Source: Pilimelia anulata | GTDB taxonomy: Bacteria > Actinomycetota > Actinomycetes > Mycobacteriales > Micromonosporaceae | NCBI RefSeq assembly: GCF_014647895.1 | Contig: NZ_BMQB01000004.1 | Location: 186,001 to 250,000, forward strand | Direction: 5' to 3' | Length of the DNA: 64,000 nt | Part shown: positions 26,859 through 34,836 of the stretch, one piece after another | Layout: each line of letters opens with the position of its first letter | Position numbering within the stretch: the first letter of the stretch is position 1 | Position numbers and translations under genes: made by a program | Notes under the pieces: model-generated | Seen by the model: the letters and a program-made list of their open reading frames with translations, nothing else | Database searches by the model: none | What the model was told of the DNA's origin: nothing

Positions 26859-27299
26859 ATGGATCGGCTGTCCATGCAGGACGCGACCTGCACGGTGTGC
26901 CCGGCGCAGGTACTCGGGCTCGGCGAGTTCGACGTGGTCGAGCGGCCGGGCCGGGACTATCCGTACGACGTCGGCGTGGGTTACCGGCTCGGGCCGCAGG
27001 GCCAACCTGTCCGCGTGCATCCGTTTCGGGCCGGCGTGCCGCCGGCTCCCTATGCCAGCGCGGACCTGCCCACTCCGATGCTGGATGACGTGGCGGCGCC
27101 GCGCGACGCGTTGGACCTGCCGGAGGACGTGATCGACCTGGAAGCCTGGGTGATCGCCGTCCTCCGTGCCGCCGGTCCGCGGCGCGTCGAGCGAGCGCTG
27201 GCCGCGTGCGAGGACGCCGCCGGGGACCGCTTCCCTCCCGCCGATGTTCTCGCCGCGATCCGTCGGGTGTTCTCGACCGAGGTACTGGCGAACGCCTGA
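26859..27299 (+). CDS. Unknown 146-residue protein
   Basis: From ATG 26859. It begins MDRLSMQDATCTVCPAQVLG, contains a hydrophilic middle (VHPFRAGVPPAPYASADLPT) and ends with an alpha-helical part (DLEAWVIAVLRAAGPRRVER...). The N-terminal CTVC might bind metal but is a single pair. Divergent from the HD gene (42 bp gap), so the promoters overlap and the two may be co-regulated. No family recognised. Confidence 0.6.
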   Translation: MDRLSMQDATCTVCPAQVLGLGEFDVVERPGRDYPYDVGVGYRLGPQGQPVRVHPFRAGVPPAPYASADLPTPMLDDVAAPRDALDLPEDVIDLEAWVIAVLRAAGPRRVERALAACEDAAGDRFPPADVLAAIRRVFSTEVLANA

Positions 27300-27340
27300 C
27301 GGGCGAAGAGGCGACCCGTGGTTGCAGCCGCTCTACGTCG

Positions 27341-27565
27341 TCATGGCCGGTCTCCTTCGTGGTGATCGGGTGACGTGCCGGCATCGAGCCAGCAGAGCCG
27401 GATTTCGTAGTGCCGGCGCCGGGACCGGGTCGTGTCGGCATGACTACAGGGCAGCGGGCGGCCGCAAGAGCAGCAACCCCCGCCGGCCGGCAGGTGACCG
27501 GCCAGGATCGCGTCGGCGGCACCGATCTGTGCTTCGGCGTATCGCCGCCATTCGGCATTGCTCAT
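27341..27565 (-). CDS. Small Cys-rich protein
   Basis: 74 residues from ATG 27565 (more distal in-frame starts exist up to 27643). MSNAEWRRYAEAQIGAADA forms a helix, followed by GGCCSCGRPLPCSH, a four-Cys/His cluster that could bind zinc, and a polar tail with RLCWLDAG. It lies in the same cluster of small Cys-bearing genes as 27829 and 28035. Converges on the 26859 gene. Function unknown. Confidence 0.55.
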   Translation of the reverse strand: MSNAEWRRYAEAQIGAADAILAGHLPAGGGCCSCGRPLPCSHADTTRSRRRHYEIRLCWLDAGTSPDHHEGDRP

Positions 27566-27691
27566 TGCCGACACGCCTGCGTCTCCCCGTACAGGTACCG
27601 AGGACATGACGCTTGAGCGTCCGACCGCGCCGATTCGGCTCATTGCGATTCTCTCCCCGTTGGTCGGCTGCCATATCCCGAGCAGAGCGCA

Positions 27692-27725
27692 CCGGGTCGG
27701 CGACGATGGGGGAGCACCGACCCGG
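27692..27725 (-). terminator. Candidate hairpin terminator for the small-protein genes
   Basis: CCGGGTCGG (27692-27700) pairs perfectly with CCGACCCGG (27717-27725), a 9-bp stem with a 16-base loop, positioned after the minus-strand gene ending at 27829. The neighbouring 27724-27769 stretch is repeated at 28264-28309. Apart from these, 27566-27828 holds no gene I can support. Confidence 0.45.
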
Positions 27726-27828
27726 CGGCTCTACCGATCAGCCTGAAGCGCCTCGACCGATGTGGACAGATGTCGCGGTATTCAGCGCGTATCCAAGACG
27801 TGGAATGTCATGTGCTCAATCGAGAGCG

Positions 27829-28023
27829 TCAGGGCGTCCATCCGCGCGGCGAGCGCTCTCGGTACCGGATCACGCGGTCCTGCGCGAGCCGGTTGCGCGG
27901 GCGTCCGTCGTGGCACGGGCACGCGCACTCCACGTACCGCGCCTCGGGGCGGGGTGGCAGGTAGCCGATGCAGTGGGCGTGCAGTGCGGCCATGCCGCCC
28001 ACCGGCGCGCAAGCCCGGGTCAT
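27829..28023 (-). CDS. Small Cys/His-bearing protein, partner of 28035 gene
   Basis: 64 residues from ATG 28023 with GAGG just upstream. The central part reads LHAHCIGYLPPRPEARYVEC and ACPCHDG, so Cys and His residues are spaced like a small metal site. The C-terminus is Arg-rich (RPRNRLAQDRVIRYRER). It starts 11 bp after the stop of the 54-residue gene upstream, so they are very probably cotranscribed. Function unknown. Confidence 0.6.
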   Translation of the reverse strand: MTRACAPVGGMAALHAHCIGYLPPRPEARYVECACPCHDGRPRNRLAQDRVIRYRERSPRGWTP

Positions 28024-28034
28024 CCGAGCCTCGC

Positions 28035-28199
28035 TCAACGCCACTCCCGCCTCGTGTCGGCGTCCCACTCCAAGCCCAGCGAGCGCCGCCCCGGCGGCCA
28101 CTGCGGTGGGGCGGCGTCGGGACAGGGGTACCACCGGCACCCGTACGTGCCGATTCGGCGCCACGGGACCCACCACAGGTGGCGCGGACAGTGCTGCAC
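28035..28199 (-). CDS. Small protein with W-PW-R and C-WYPCPDA motif (family copy A)
   Basis: 54 residues from GTG 28199, with GGGGGTGG upstream. The core is HLWWVPWRRIGTYGCRWYPC followed by PDA, and the tail reads RRSLGLEWDADTRREWR. A second gene at 34617-34775 encodes the same pattern (RLWTPWRIRC..., GCPWYPCPDA, RQSLGLDLPD), so this is a conserved family rather than a chance ORF. Both copies lie next to an XRE-helical-repeat regulator gene. No known family comes to mind. It is divergent from the frameshifted regulator at 28387. Confidence 0.65.
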   Translation of the reverse strand: MQHCPRHLWWVPWRRIGTYGCRWYPCPDAAPPQWPPGRRSLGLEWDADTRREWR

Positions 28200-28386
28200 G
28201 GTGATCCACCCCCGGTCGGTCGATGGGAACCGCCGAGGTCGGCGCGACGGTGTCGCCGGCCTCGGCGGCCCTACCGACCAGACAGCCGACTCCGTACTGT
28301 TGTGGACAGTCAGCGCGAAATTCGGTCGTATTCAAACGGGGCACAGTGCTCGCGCGGATCGATCATCGGGACGAGCGTTGCAGGGC

Positions 28387-29566
28387 ATGAACGGTGGATT
28401 CGGGGCAACTGTTCGTCAACTGCGGCACGCCGCGGCCTCACCCTCGACCAGCTCGCCGCGCGGTCGCAGATCAGCCGGGGGCAGATCAGCAATCTGGAGC
28501 ACGGCCGGCGCCGGGCCAGGGCGGACACGGCCGCCGCGCTCGACCGGGCGCTCGGAGCCGGCGGGCTGCTGATCTGGTTGGCGGCCGAGGGGACGGAGGA
28601 CGACGGAGTGCGACGCAGGGCGATCCTCGCCGCGGTGAGCGCCGCCGCCGGAGCGGGTGCGCTCGACGGCACCTACACTCTTGCCGACCTGCTCCGGCAC
28701 GGTCTGCTCGGCGTCGCGGGTGCTGCCGAGGACTGGGAGGCGGCCACGGCCGTGTACACCGCCCAACTGGTGACGGACCCCTCGCCCGCCTACGGGACCG
28801 CGCTGCTGGCAGCACTGGCGGTGCTGCGCAACCAGCCGCCGACCGCCGATCGGATTCGCGCGGGCGCGCGGATCGGCCAGTTGTACGGCCTGTGGCTGGG
28901 CAACCAGGGTCAGCTCGGCGCGGCCCACCACTGGTACCGATCGGCGACAGCACTGGCCGACCGTTCCGGATGCCTCGACACGCGCGCCTACACCCGCGGC
29001 CGGGCCGCGGCGCGTGGTCTGTACGAGGGGTGGACGGTCACCCGAACGCTCGACACCGCCGCGACGGCGCTGGCCCTGACCGCGCGGCCCACGTCCGGTG
29101 GGGTCGAGGCCCATGCCGCCCGGGTGCAGGTGCACGCGCTGACCGGTGACCTCCGCGCCGGGCGGCGGGCCGTGGCGGCGATGGCCGACCTGGCCGGTCG
29201 GCTCGACGGCCACGGTGGCGGAGCCCGGACCGCGTTCTTGAGCGCTTCCTGGAATGCCGCGCCGGCGGCGAACCGGACGCCATGCGCGCTTGCGACGTCG
29301 CCGTCGCCGAGCTGGCCGACCGGCCGACCTGGCTGGCCGAGGTCGAGCTCTACCGCAGCCGGGCATTGGCCGCTGCCGGCCGGGTGCACGAAGGGGTGAC
29401 GCACGCACTCGGGGTGGTTGCCGGCATACGCCATGATGTGCGGGTGATCGGCTTGGCGGTCCGCGATGTCATCTGCACGGTGCCCGCGGGGTACCGGTCG
29501 GTCGAGTTGGACGCGCTCCGTCGGCACGCCAGTCCTCACCCCGGACCGTGGGCGACACTGCGATGA
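28387..29566 (+). pseudogene. XRE-type regulator with helical repeat tail (copy 2), two frameshifts
   Basis: From ATG 28387 the first 14 codons give MNGGFGATVRQLRHA; the HTH then continues in another frame (GLTLDQLAARSQISRGQISN), consistent with loss of one base near 28430. The main frame runs to about 29240, where VLERFLECRAGGEPDAMRAC continues in a third frame, again a 1-base loss, to TGA at 29564. The body matches copy 1 (ATALADRSGCLDTRAYTRGR versus SVLADRSGDDATRVWVRGR). The stop overlaps the next ATG (ATGA), showing that the last frame was once the genuine one. Confidence 0.72.
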
Positions 29567-29862
29567 CGCGACCGCGCAAGGACACCCCCGAGGCCGTCGC
29601 GCGGACGGAGGCGGTGGCGGCGTCGCCGCTCGGGCGGCTGGACAGCGCCCGTCGCGCCCTCGCCGACGCCGAACGCGACCAGGCCGCCGCCGGCGAGGCC
29701 ATCGCCCACCTGACCGAGCAGCTCGCGGTCGCGACCGCCCGCTGGGATGCGGCGGTGGCGCGCTCGGCCGAAATCCGAGCGGACATGCCGCGCCTGCGGT
29801 CCGCGGCAGCGGACGACCCGGAGGCGCGGGGTTGGCTGCACGACGCCCGGTTCGGCCAGTAG
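29563..29862 (+). CDS. Small coiled-coil protein
   Basis: 99 residues from ATG 29563 (GTG 29548 would add five). The sequence is a charged Ala-rich helix throughout (LDSARRALADAERDQAAAGEAI, LTEQLAVATARWDAAVARSAE), likely a coiled coil, ending RGWLHDARFGQ. It overlaps the regulator pseudogene by four bases, indicating translational coupling. No domain recognised. The following 29863-30039 gap holds no gene seen. Confidence 0.65.
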   Translation: MTRPRKDTPEAVARTEAVAASPLGRLDSARRALADAERDQAAAGEAIAHLTEQLAVATARWDAAVARSAEIRADMPRLRSAAADDPEARGWLHDARFGQ

Positions 29863-30039
29863 CACCCGCCGGCGAACATCGGCCCCGCACGTCGACCCCG
29901 AACAAACGGATCACCGTCAATGTGTCGAATGGCGTACCGATTGATCCACGACGAACGACGAGAGTCGTCGGTGGCACAGTAGGTGCACACTCGACGGTCA
30001 GCCGGGGTATCGCTCGGTCCGACCGACGGGAGTACAGCA

Positions 30040-30240
30040 ATGGATTCGCGCGCCGCATCGGTCCGGGTTGCCGGAACGCTCGCCCTCGTCGCCGCGTTCG
30101 GCATCTTCGGCCTTCTGGCGCTCGACGTCCCCACCCCGGCGGCGATTCTCCCCCTCGCGGGTTTCCTGCTGATCCTCGGCTGCGCGCTCCGCCTCGAATC
30201 CGCCATCCTCGAACGCCGCCTCCCACCCACTGACGACTGA
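30040..30240 (+). CDS. Small two-helix membrane protein
   Basis: 66 residues from ATG 30040, with GGGAG eight bases upstream. Two hydrophobic segments (VAGTLALVAAFGIFGLLAL and AAILPLAGFLLILGCALRL) are joined by a short DVPTP turn. The tail ESAILERRLPPTDD is charged and probably cytoplasmic. No family recognised. Confidence 0.62.
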   Translation: MDSRAASVRVAGTLALVAAFGIFGLLALDVPTPAAILPLAGFLLILGCALRLESAILERRLPPTDD

Positions 30241-30388
30241 CCCCGGTGCGGTACATCGACCGGACCATCGGCGGGGCCCCGCCCGGCAGCGAGCCAACGA
30301 TCGCGGATCTGCGTCGATCGGGCCAAGCGCGCGCCACTCCCCGTCTGTTCGGATGGAACGGTCACGCGCCGACCACGGGGAGTGTCCA

Positions 30389-30766
30389 ATGCGCTTGTTC
30401 GCCGCCGCCGTCCCGCTCGCCCTCCTGCTCGGCTCCTGCTCCGGCGACGCGCCGCCGGTCGCCCGGCCGGCACCGACGGTCCAGCCGCTGCCGGGGATCG
30501 TCACCTCGCCGCCCACCCCGCCGGACGGCGGGGTCGAGACCTGCCGGCGGATGGCGCTGACCCGGCACTGGTCGGCGGGGACGCTGATCCGCATCGACTG
30601 GCTCGCCCCCGGGCTGGCCACCTCGCGGCACACGGACCTGCGGGCCGCCGGCAGGGCGTACGGCGGGGCCAGCCCGCTCGTGGACCGGGCGGCGGCCGAG
30701 CGGGCCGAGGCCGCCGTCGTCCGGGCGTGTGCGGCGCACGGGGTGCGGGTGCGGTTCCCGGCGTGA
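30389..30766 (+). CDS. Small lipoprotein
   Basis: 125 residues from ATG 30389 with GGGGAG upstream. The signal MRLFAAAVPLALLLGSC ends in a lipobox (LLGSC, Cys at 17). A Pro-rich linker (about 22-48) and a 75-residue domain follow, starting ETCRRMALTRHWSAGTLIRI and containing ACAAHGVRVRF near the end; two Cys may pair. No enzymatic motif. Unknown function. Confidence 0.68.
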   Translation: MRLFAAAVPLALLLGSCSGDAPPVARPAPTVQPLPGIVTSPPTPPDGGVETCRRMALTRHWSAGTLIRIDWLAPGLATSRHTDLRAAGRAYGGASPLVDRAAAERAEAAVVRACAAHGVRVRFPA

Positions 30767-30870
30767 CGGTACGGCGACTTGCCGTGCGGTGAGGTGAATC
30801 CGCACAACCGCCGTTCTGGTGGCACGATGGCCACAGTGGACGAATGGCCGCCCATCACCGGAAGGTGGGC

Positions 30871-33800
30871 GTGTCGTTGGGCCCGGGGAGTCCACGGTGG
30901 GGTGATGAGGTGCGCGAGCAGGTGCGGCGGTGGCTGGTCGCCGCCGGGAGCGGGGTCGGCGTCTTCGCCGGTGCCTGGTGGTACGGCGACGCCAAGGCCC
31001 AGCTCGACACGCAGTCCGCGATCGGCGTCGCCACCGCCGCGATCACGGTCCTGTGCGCGCCGCTGGTCTGGTGGGCGCAGCGCGGGGACCCGCCCGACCA
31101 CGGCGGCGGCCGCCACGGCGGCGGGGGCCCGTACCCGGGGCCGTACGGCGGCGGCCCCGGCCACCCCGCGTTCCCGCGCAACACCGCCGGCACCCACCCG
31201 CCACCCCACGGCCCGGGCGGGCCGCCGTACGCGCCGGGCGGACCGCCCCACGCCCCGGGCGGGCCGCCGGCCCACGGGAGCGCGCCGACCCACCACGGCA
31301 CCCCCGGCACGGCCACCCACGAACCAACCGGCTCGGCCGGACCACACGCCAGCGGGCCGTACGCCAACGCGCCGTACGCCGGCGGACCGCACCCCGGTGG
31401 GGCGCCGGCGGGCGGGTCGTTCGGCGGCGCGGTGTTCACCGGCGGCCACCCCGACACCCACCTCCACACCGGACCGCAGCCCGCCGCGGGAGCGCCGGCC
31501 CACCCGCTCGTCGTCGGTACCGTCCCGCTCGCCGCGGTCGCCTTCCAGGGCCGGGACGAGGTCCTGACCCGCCTGGCCACCCACCGCGACCCCGCCGCAC
31601 CGAACCCGGCCATCCCCGCCGCCCCGGGCCGCGGCACGCCCGCCCACCTCGACCCCGACCGGCCGCGCGACCCCGACCGGCCACGCGGACCGAACCCGCC
31701 CGCCGGACCGAATCCGCCCGCCGGAGCGAACCCGCCCACCCAACCGAACCCGCCCGGTGTACCGAACCCGGCCGCCGTACCGAACCCGCCCACCACCGCC
31801 GGGCCGGGCCACAGCGCGACCCACCCGCCGACCCGCAGCGCGACCGACCCGCCCGGCCACGGCGGGCCGCACCACCTCGACCAGCCACGCCGCCGCGGGG
31901 TCACCGTGTCCGTGCTCAGCGGCCAGCGGGGTGTCGGGAAGACGCAGGTCGCCGCCGCGTACGCCCGCCGCCGGTACGAGGAGGGCTGGCCCGTCGTGCT
32001 CTGGCTGGACGCCGAGTCCGCCGACGGGGTGGTCCTCGGATTCGCGGCGCTCGCCGACGAGGTCGGGGTGCCGCACGCCGACGGCGACCTGGCCGCCGCG
32101 CGGGCGGCGCTGCGGTGGCTGCGCGACCACGCCGGGCCGTGCCTGCTGGTGTTCGACAACGCCGTCGACGTCGAGGTGGTGCGGGCCTGGCTGCCGGCGA
32201 CGGGGGACGTGCACGCCGTCGTCACCACCACGCACACCGACTGGCGGGCGCTGGGGGAGCAGGTCGACGTGGGGCTGTTCAGCCACGCGCAGGCGGTGGC
32301 GTTCCTGCACCGGCGGACCGGGCTGATCGACGACGCCGGCGCCGCGGCGGTGGCCGACGAGCTGGGCTGCCTGCCGCTGGCGCTGGCCCAGGCCGGGGCG
32401 GTGATCGGGGTCAGCCGGCGGTTCCGGGGGTACGGCGACTACCTCGGGCGGCTGGACGCGTTCGGCGCCGACGACGTGCTGCCGCACGACCCGGCCGACC
32501 CGTACCGGCGGTCCACCGCCAAGGCCATCCTGCTCACCCTCGACGACCTCGATCCGGGCGGCCCCGACCGCGGCGGCCCCGACCGGGGCGGCGGGGCGGC
32601 GCTGCCGCGGCGGCTGCTCGACGTGCTCGCCGTGCTGGCCCCGGCGGGCGTCTCCTACCCGATCCTGTACGAGTTGCCGGAGGCCGGCGCCGACCCGCGC
32701 GGGGCCGTCGACGTCGCCGTGGCCGCGCTCGCCGCGCGGTCGCTGGCCGCCGTCAGCGAGGACGGGCAGCGGGTGATCGTGCACCGGGTGGTCCAGCGGG
32801 TGCTGCGGGGCGCCGCCGCGCACGCCCGCCGCCGCGACGTGGTCGTCGTCGTGGCCGACGCGATGGTCAACCGGGCGGCCGCCGGCGAGGGGCCGGAGCT
32901 GTGGGCGCGGCGGGAGGTGATCGCCGAGCTGGTGCCGCACGCCGAGCACCTGTGGCGGCACGCCGAGGGCGGCGCCGCGGCCGACGACGTGCTGCGCACG
33001 CGCGGTCGGCTGCTGTACTGCCTGAACGAGGTGCACCACCCGTACCTCGGCATCGTGGCCGGGGAGCGGCTGCTGGCCGACCTGACCCGGACCCGCGGGC
33101 CGGACGACCCGGACACGATGATCGCCCGGCACAACCTGGCCAACGCGCACTGGGCGGTGGGGCAGCTCGACCGGGCGATCACGCTGTACGAGCGGAACCT
33201 CGCCGACCGGGTGCGGCTGCTCGGCGGGGACCACGCGCACACGCTGATCTCGCGGAACAACCTGGCGGGGGCGTACCAGTCGGCGGGGCGGGTGGACCAG
33301 GCCACCGCGCTGTACGAGGCGACGCTGGCCGACCGGGAGCGGGTGCTGGGCCCGGACCACCCGGACACGCTGCTGTCCCGGCACAACCTGGCCAACGCGT
33401 ACTGGTCGATCGGGCGGGTGGAGCCGGCGACGGCGCTGTACGAGCGGACGGTCGCCGACCGGGAGCGGGTACTCGGCCCGGACCACCCGGACACGCTGAT
33501 CTCCCGGCACAACCTGGCCAACGCGTACTGGTCGATCGGCCAGCTCGCGAAGGGGATCGCGCTGCACGAGCGGGTGCTGGCCGACCGGGTGCGGGTGCTC
33601 GGCGAGGACCACCCGGACACGCTGTACTCGCGCAGCAACCTGGCCGGGGCGTACGGCTCGGCGGGGCGGGTGGACCGGGCCATCGCCCTGTACGAGCAGG
33701 TGCTGGCCGACCGGGAGCGGGTGCTCGGCACCGACCACCCGGACACGCTGTACTCCCGGCACAACCTGGCCGGGGCGTACGAGTCGGCGGGGCGGACCGC

Positions 33801-34548
33801 CGCGGCGCTGGCGCTGCACCAGCGGACGCTGGCCGACCGGGAGCGGGTGCTGGGCCCCGACCACCCGGACACGCTCAGCTCGCGCAACAACGTCGCCAAC
33901 GCGCACTGGGCGCTGGGCGACGTGCAGCGGGCGGTGGCCGAGCACGAGGCGATCCTGCGCGACTACCTGCGGGTGCTCGGGCCCGACCACCCCGAGACGC
34001 TCGGCTGCGCGCACAACCTGGCCAACGCGTACTGGTCGGCGGGGCGGCTGGCGGAGGCGGTGCCGCTGTACGAGCGGAACCTCGCGGACAAGGTCCGCGT
34101 CCTCGGCGCCGACCACCCGCACACGTTGATCTCGAGCCACAACCTGGCCAACGCGCACTGGTCGCGCGGCGACCTGGACCGGGCGGTGGCGCTGCACGAG
34201 CGGACGCTGGCCGACCGGGTGCGGGTGCTGGGGGAGCGGCACCCGGACACGCTGTACTCGCGCAACAACCTGGCCGGGGCGTTCCGGGCGCAGGGGCGGC
34301 TGGCCGACGCGGTGGCGCTGCACGAGCGGAACCTGGCCGACCGGGAGGCGGTGCTCGGCCCGGACCACCCGGACACGCTGACCTCCCGGCAGAACCTGGC
34401 CAACGCGCACTGGGCGGCCGGCAACCTCGACCGGGCGGTCGAGCTGTGCGAGGCGGCGCTCGCGGCGGGCGTGCGGGTGTTCGGCGAGGGGCACCCGACG
34501 ACGGAGGCGCTGCGGGTGAACCTGGCCCGGGTCCGCGCGGCCCGCTGA
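30871..34548 (+). CDS. Membrane-anchored NB-ARC/STAND ATPase with kinesin-light-chain-type TPR array
   Basis: 1225 residues from GTG 30871 (GGAAGG five bases upstream). One or two membrane helices lie at about 20-70 (FAGAWWYG; SAIGVATAAITVLCAPLVWW), then a 240-residue Pro/Gly/His/Asn-rich linker. The NTPase spans about 340-610: P-loop GQRGVGKTQVAAAY, Walker B CLLVFDNA, GLPL-like CLPLALAQAG. From about 740 to the end, eleven TPR units plus a partial one have the pattern HPDTL-S-HNLANAYW. STAND proteins with such tails sense ligands and oligomerise; roles include signalling and phage defence. No effector domain is evident at either end, so the output is unclear. Confidence 0.85.
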   Translation: MSLGPGSPRWGDEVREQVRRWLVAAGSGVGVFAGAWWYGDAKAQLDTQSAIGVATAAITVLCAPLVWWAQRGDPPDHGGGRHGGGGPYPGPYGGGPGHPAFPRNTAGTHPPPHGPGGPPYAPGGPPHAPGGPPAHGSAPTHHGTPGTATHEPTGSAGPHASGPYANAPYAGGPHPGGAPAGGSFGGAVFTGGHPDTHLHTGPQPAAGAPAHPLVVGTVPLAAVAFQGRDEVLTRLATHRDPAAPNPAIPAAPGRGTPAHLDPDRPRDPDRPRGPNPPAGPNPPAGANPPTQPNPPGVPNPAAVPNPPTTAGPGHSATHPPTRSATDPPGHGGPHHLDQPRRRGVTVSVLSGQRGVGKTQVAAAYARRRYEEGWPVVLWLDAESADGVVLGFAALADEVGVPHADGDLAAARAALRWLRDHAGPCLLVFDNAVDVEVVRAWLPATGDVHAVVTTTHTDWRALGEQVDVGLFSHAQAVAFLHRRTGLIDDAGAAAVADELGCLPLALAQAGAVIGVSRRFRGYGDYLGRLDAFGADDVLPHDPADPYRRSTAKAILLTLDDLDPGGPDRGGPDRGGGAALPRRLLDVLAVLAPAGVSYPILYELPEAGADPRGAVDVAVAALAARSLAAVSEDGQRVIVHRVVQRVLRGAAAHARRRDVVVVVADAMVNRAAAGEGPELWARREVIAELVPHAEHLWRHAEGGAAADDVLRTRGRLLYCLNEVHHPYLGIVAGERLLADLTRTRGPDDPDTMIARHNLANAHWAVGQLDRAITLYERNLADRVRLLGGDHAHTLISRNNLAGAYQSAGRVDQATALYEATLADRERVLGPDHPDTLLSRHNLANAYWSIGRVEPATALYERTVADRERVLGPDHPDTLISRHNLANAYWSIGQLAKGIALHERVLADRVRVLGEDHPDTLYSRSNLAGAYGSAGRVDRAIALYEQVLADRERVLGTDHPDTLYSRHNLAGAYESAGRTAAALALHQRTLADRERVLGPDHPDTLSSRNNVANAHWALGDVQRAVAEHEAILRDYLRVLGPDHPETLGCAHNLANAYWSAGRLAEAVPLYERNLADKVRVLGADHPHTLISSHNLANAHWSRGDLDRAVALHERTLADRVRVLGERHPDTLYSRNNLAGAFRAQGRLADAVALHERNLADREAVLGPDHPDTLTSRQNLANAHWAAGNLDRAVELCEAALAAGVRVFGEGHPTTEALRVNLARVRAAR
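33097..34545 (+). repeat. 126-bp tandem repeat array encoding TPR units
   Basis: A period of exactly 126 bp (42 codons) holds from about 33355 to 34489, with the GACCACCCGGACACGCTG motif recurring at each step. About eleven full units and one partial are present. The uniformity at DNA level suggests recent expansion or gene conversion. Confidence 0.88.
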
Positions 34549-34616
34549 CCCGGGCCGGGTCCCCCGGCCGGCGCCGCCGGGGTTGCCGCCCCGGTCGGGT
34601 TCAGCGCCGGCCCGGG

Positions 34617-34775
34617 TCAGCGCGGGTCGCCGGGCTCGTCGGGCAGGTCGAGGCCGAGGGACTGCCGGACCGGCGGCACGACGGCCACCGCGTCGGGGCA
34701 GGGGTACCACGGGCAGCCGCACCGGCACCGGATCCGCCACGGTGTCCACAGTCGCCGTACCGGTCGATGTCGCAT
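34617..34775 (-). CDS. Small protein with W-PW-R and C-WYPCPDA motif (family copy B)
   Basis: 52 residues from ATG 34775. It has the pattern RLWTPWRIRCRCG, GCPWYPCPDA and RQSLGLDLPDEPGDPR, clearly homologous to the 54-residue gene at 28035-28199 across WxPWRxR, WYPCPDA and SLGL. Here there are five Cys, enough for a zinc or Fe-S site. It lies 61 bp downstream of the XRE regulator at 34837 on the same strand. Function unknown; its association with regulators of the same type at both loci is the main clue. Confidence 0.65.
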   Translation of the reverse strand: MRHRPVRRLWTPWRIRCRCGCPWYPCPDAVAVVPPVRQSLGLDLPDEPGDPR

Positions 34776-34836
34776 GACAGCAGGTTATTGCAGCTTCACG
34801 GCCGGTGTCCGCACTAATAATGCGGGTGCTGCCGAT

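Noticed and set aside
33097..34545. Regular 126-bp repeats as a possible CRISPR-like or non-coding array
   Set aside because: The repeats are in one open frame and encode TPR units with the HPDTL/HNLANAYW pattern; there are no spacers.
29998..34749. 1583-codon open frame opposite the STAND gene
   Set aside because: Mirror of the repetitive coding strand; composition is repetitive Val/Arg/Gln/Pro and no domain is seen.
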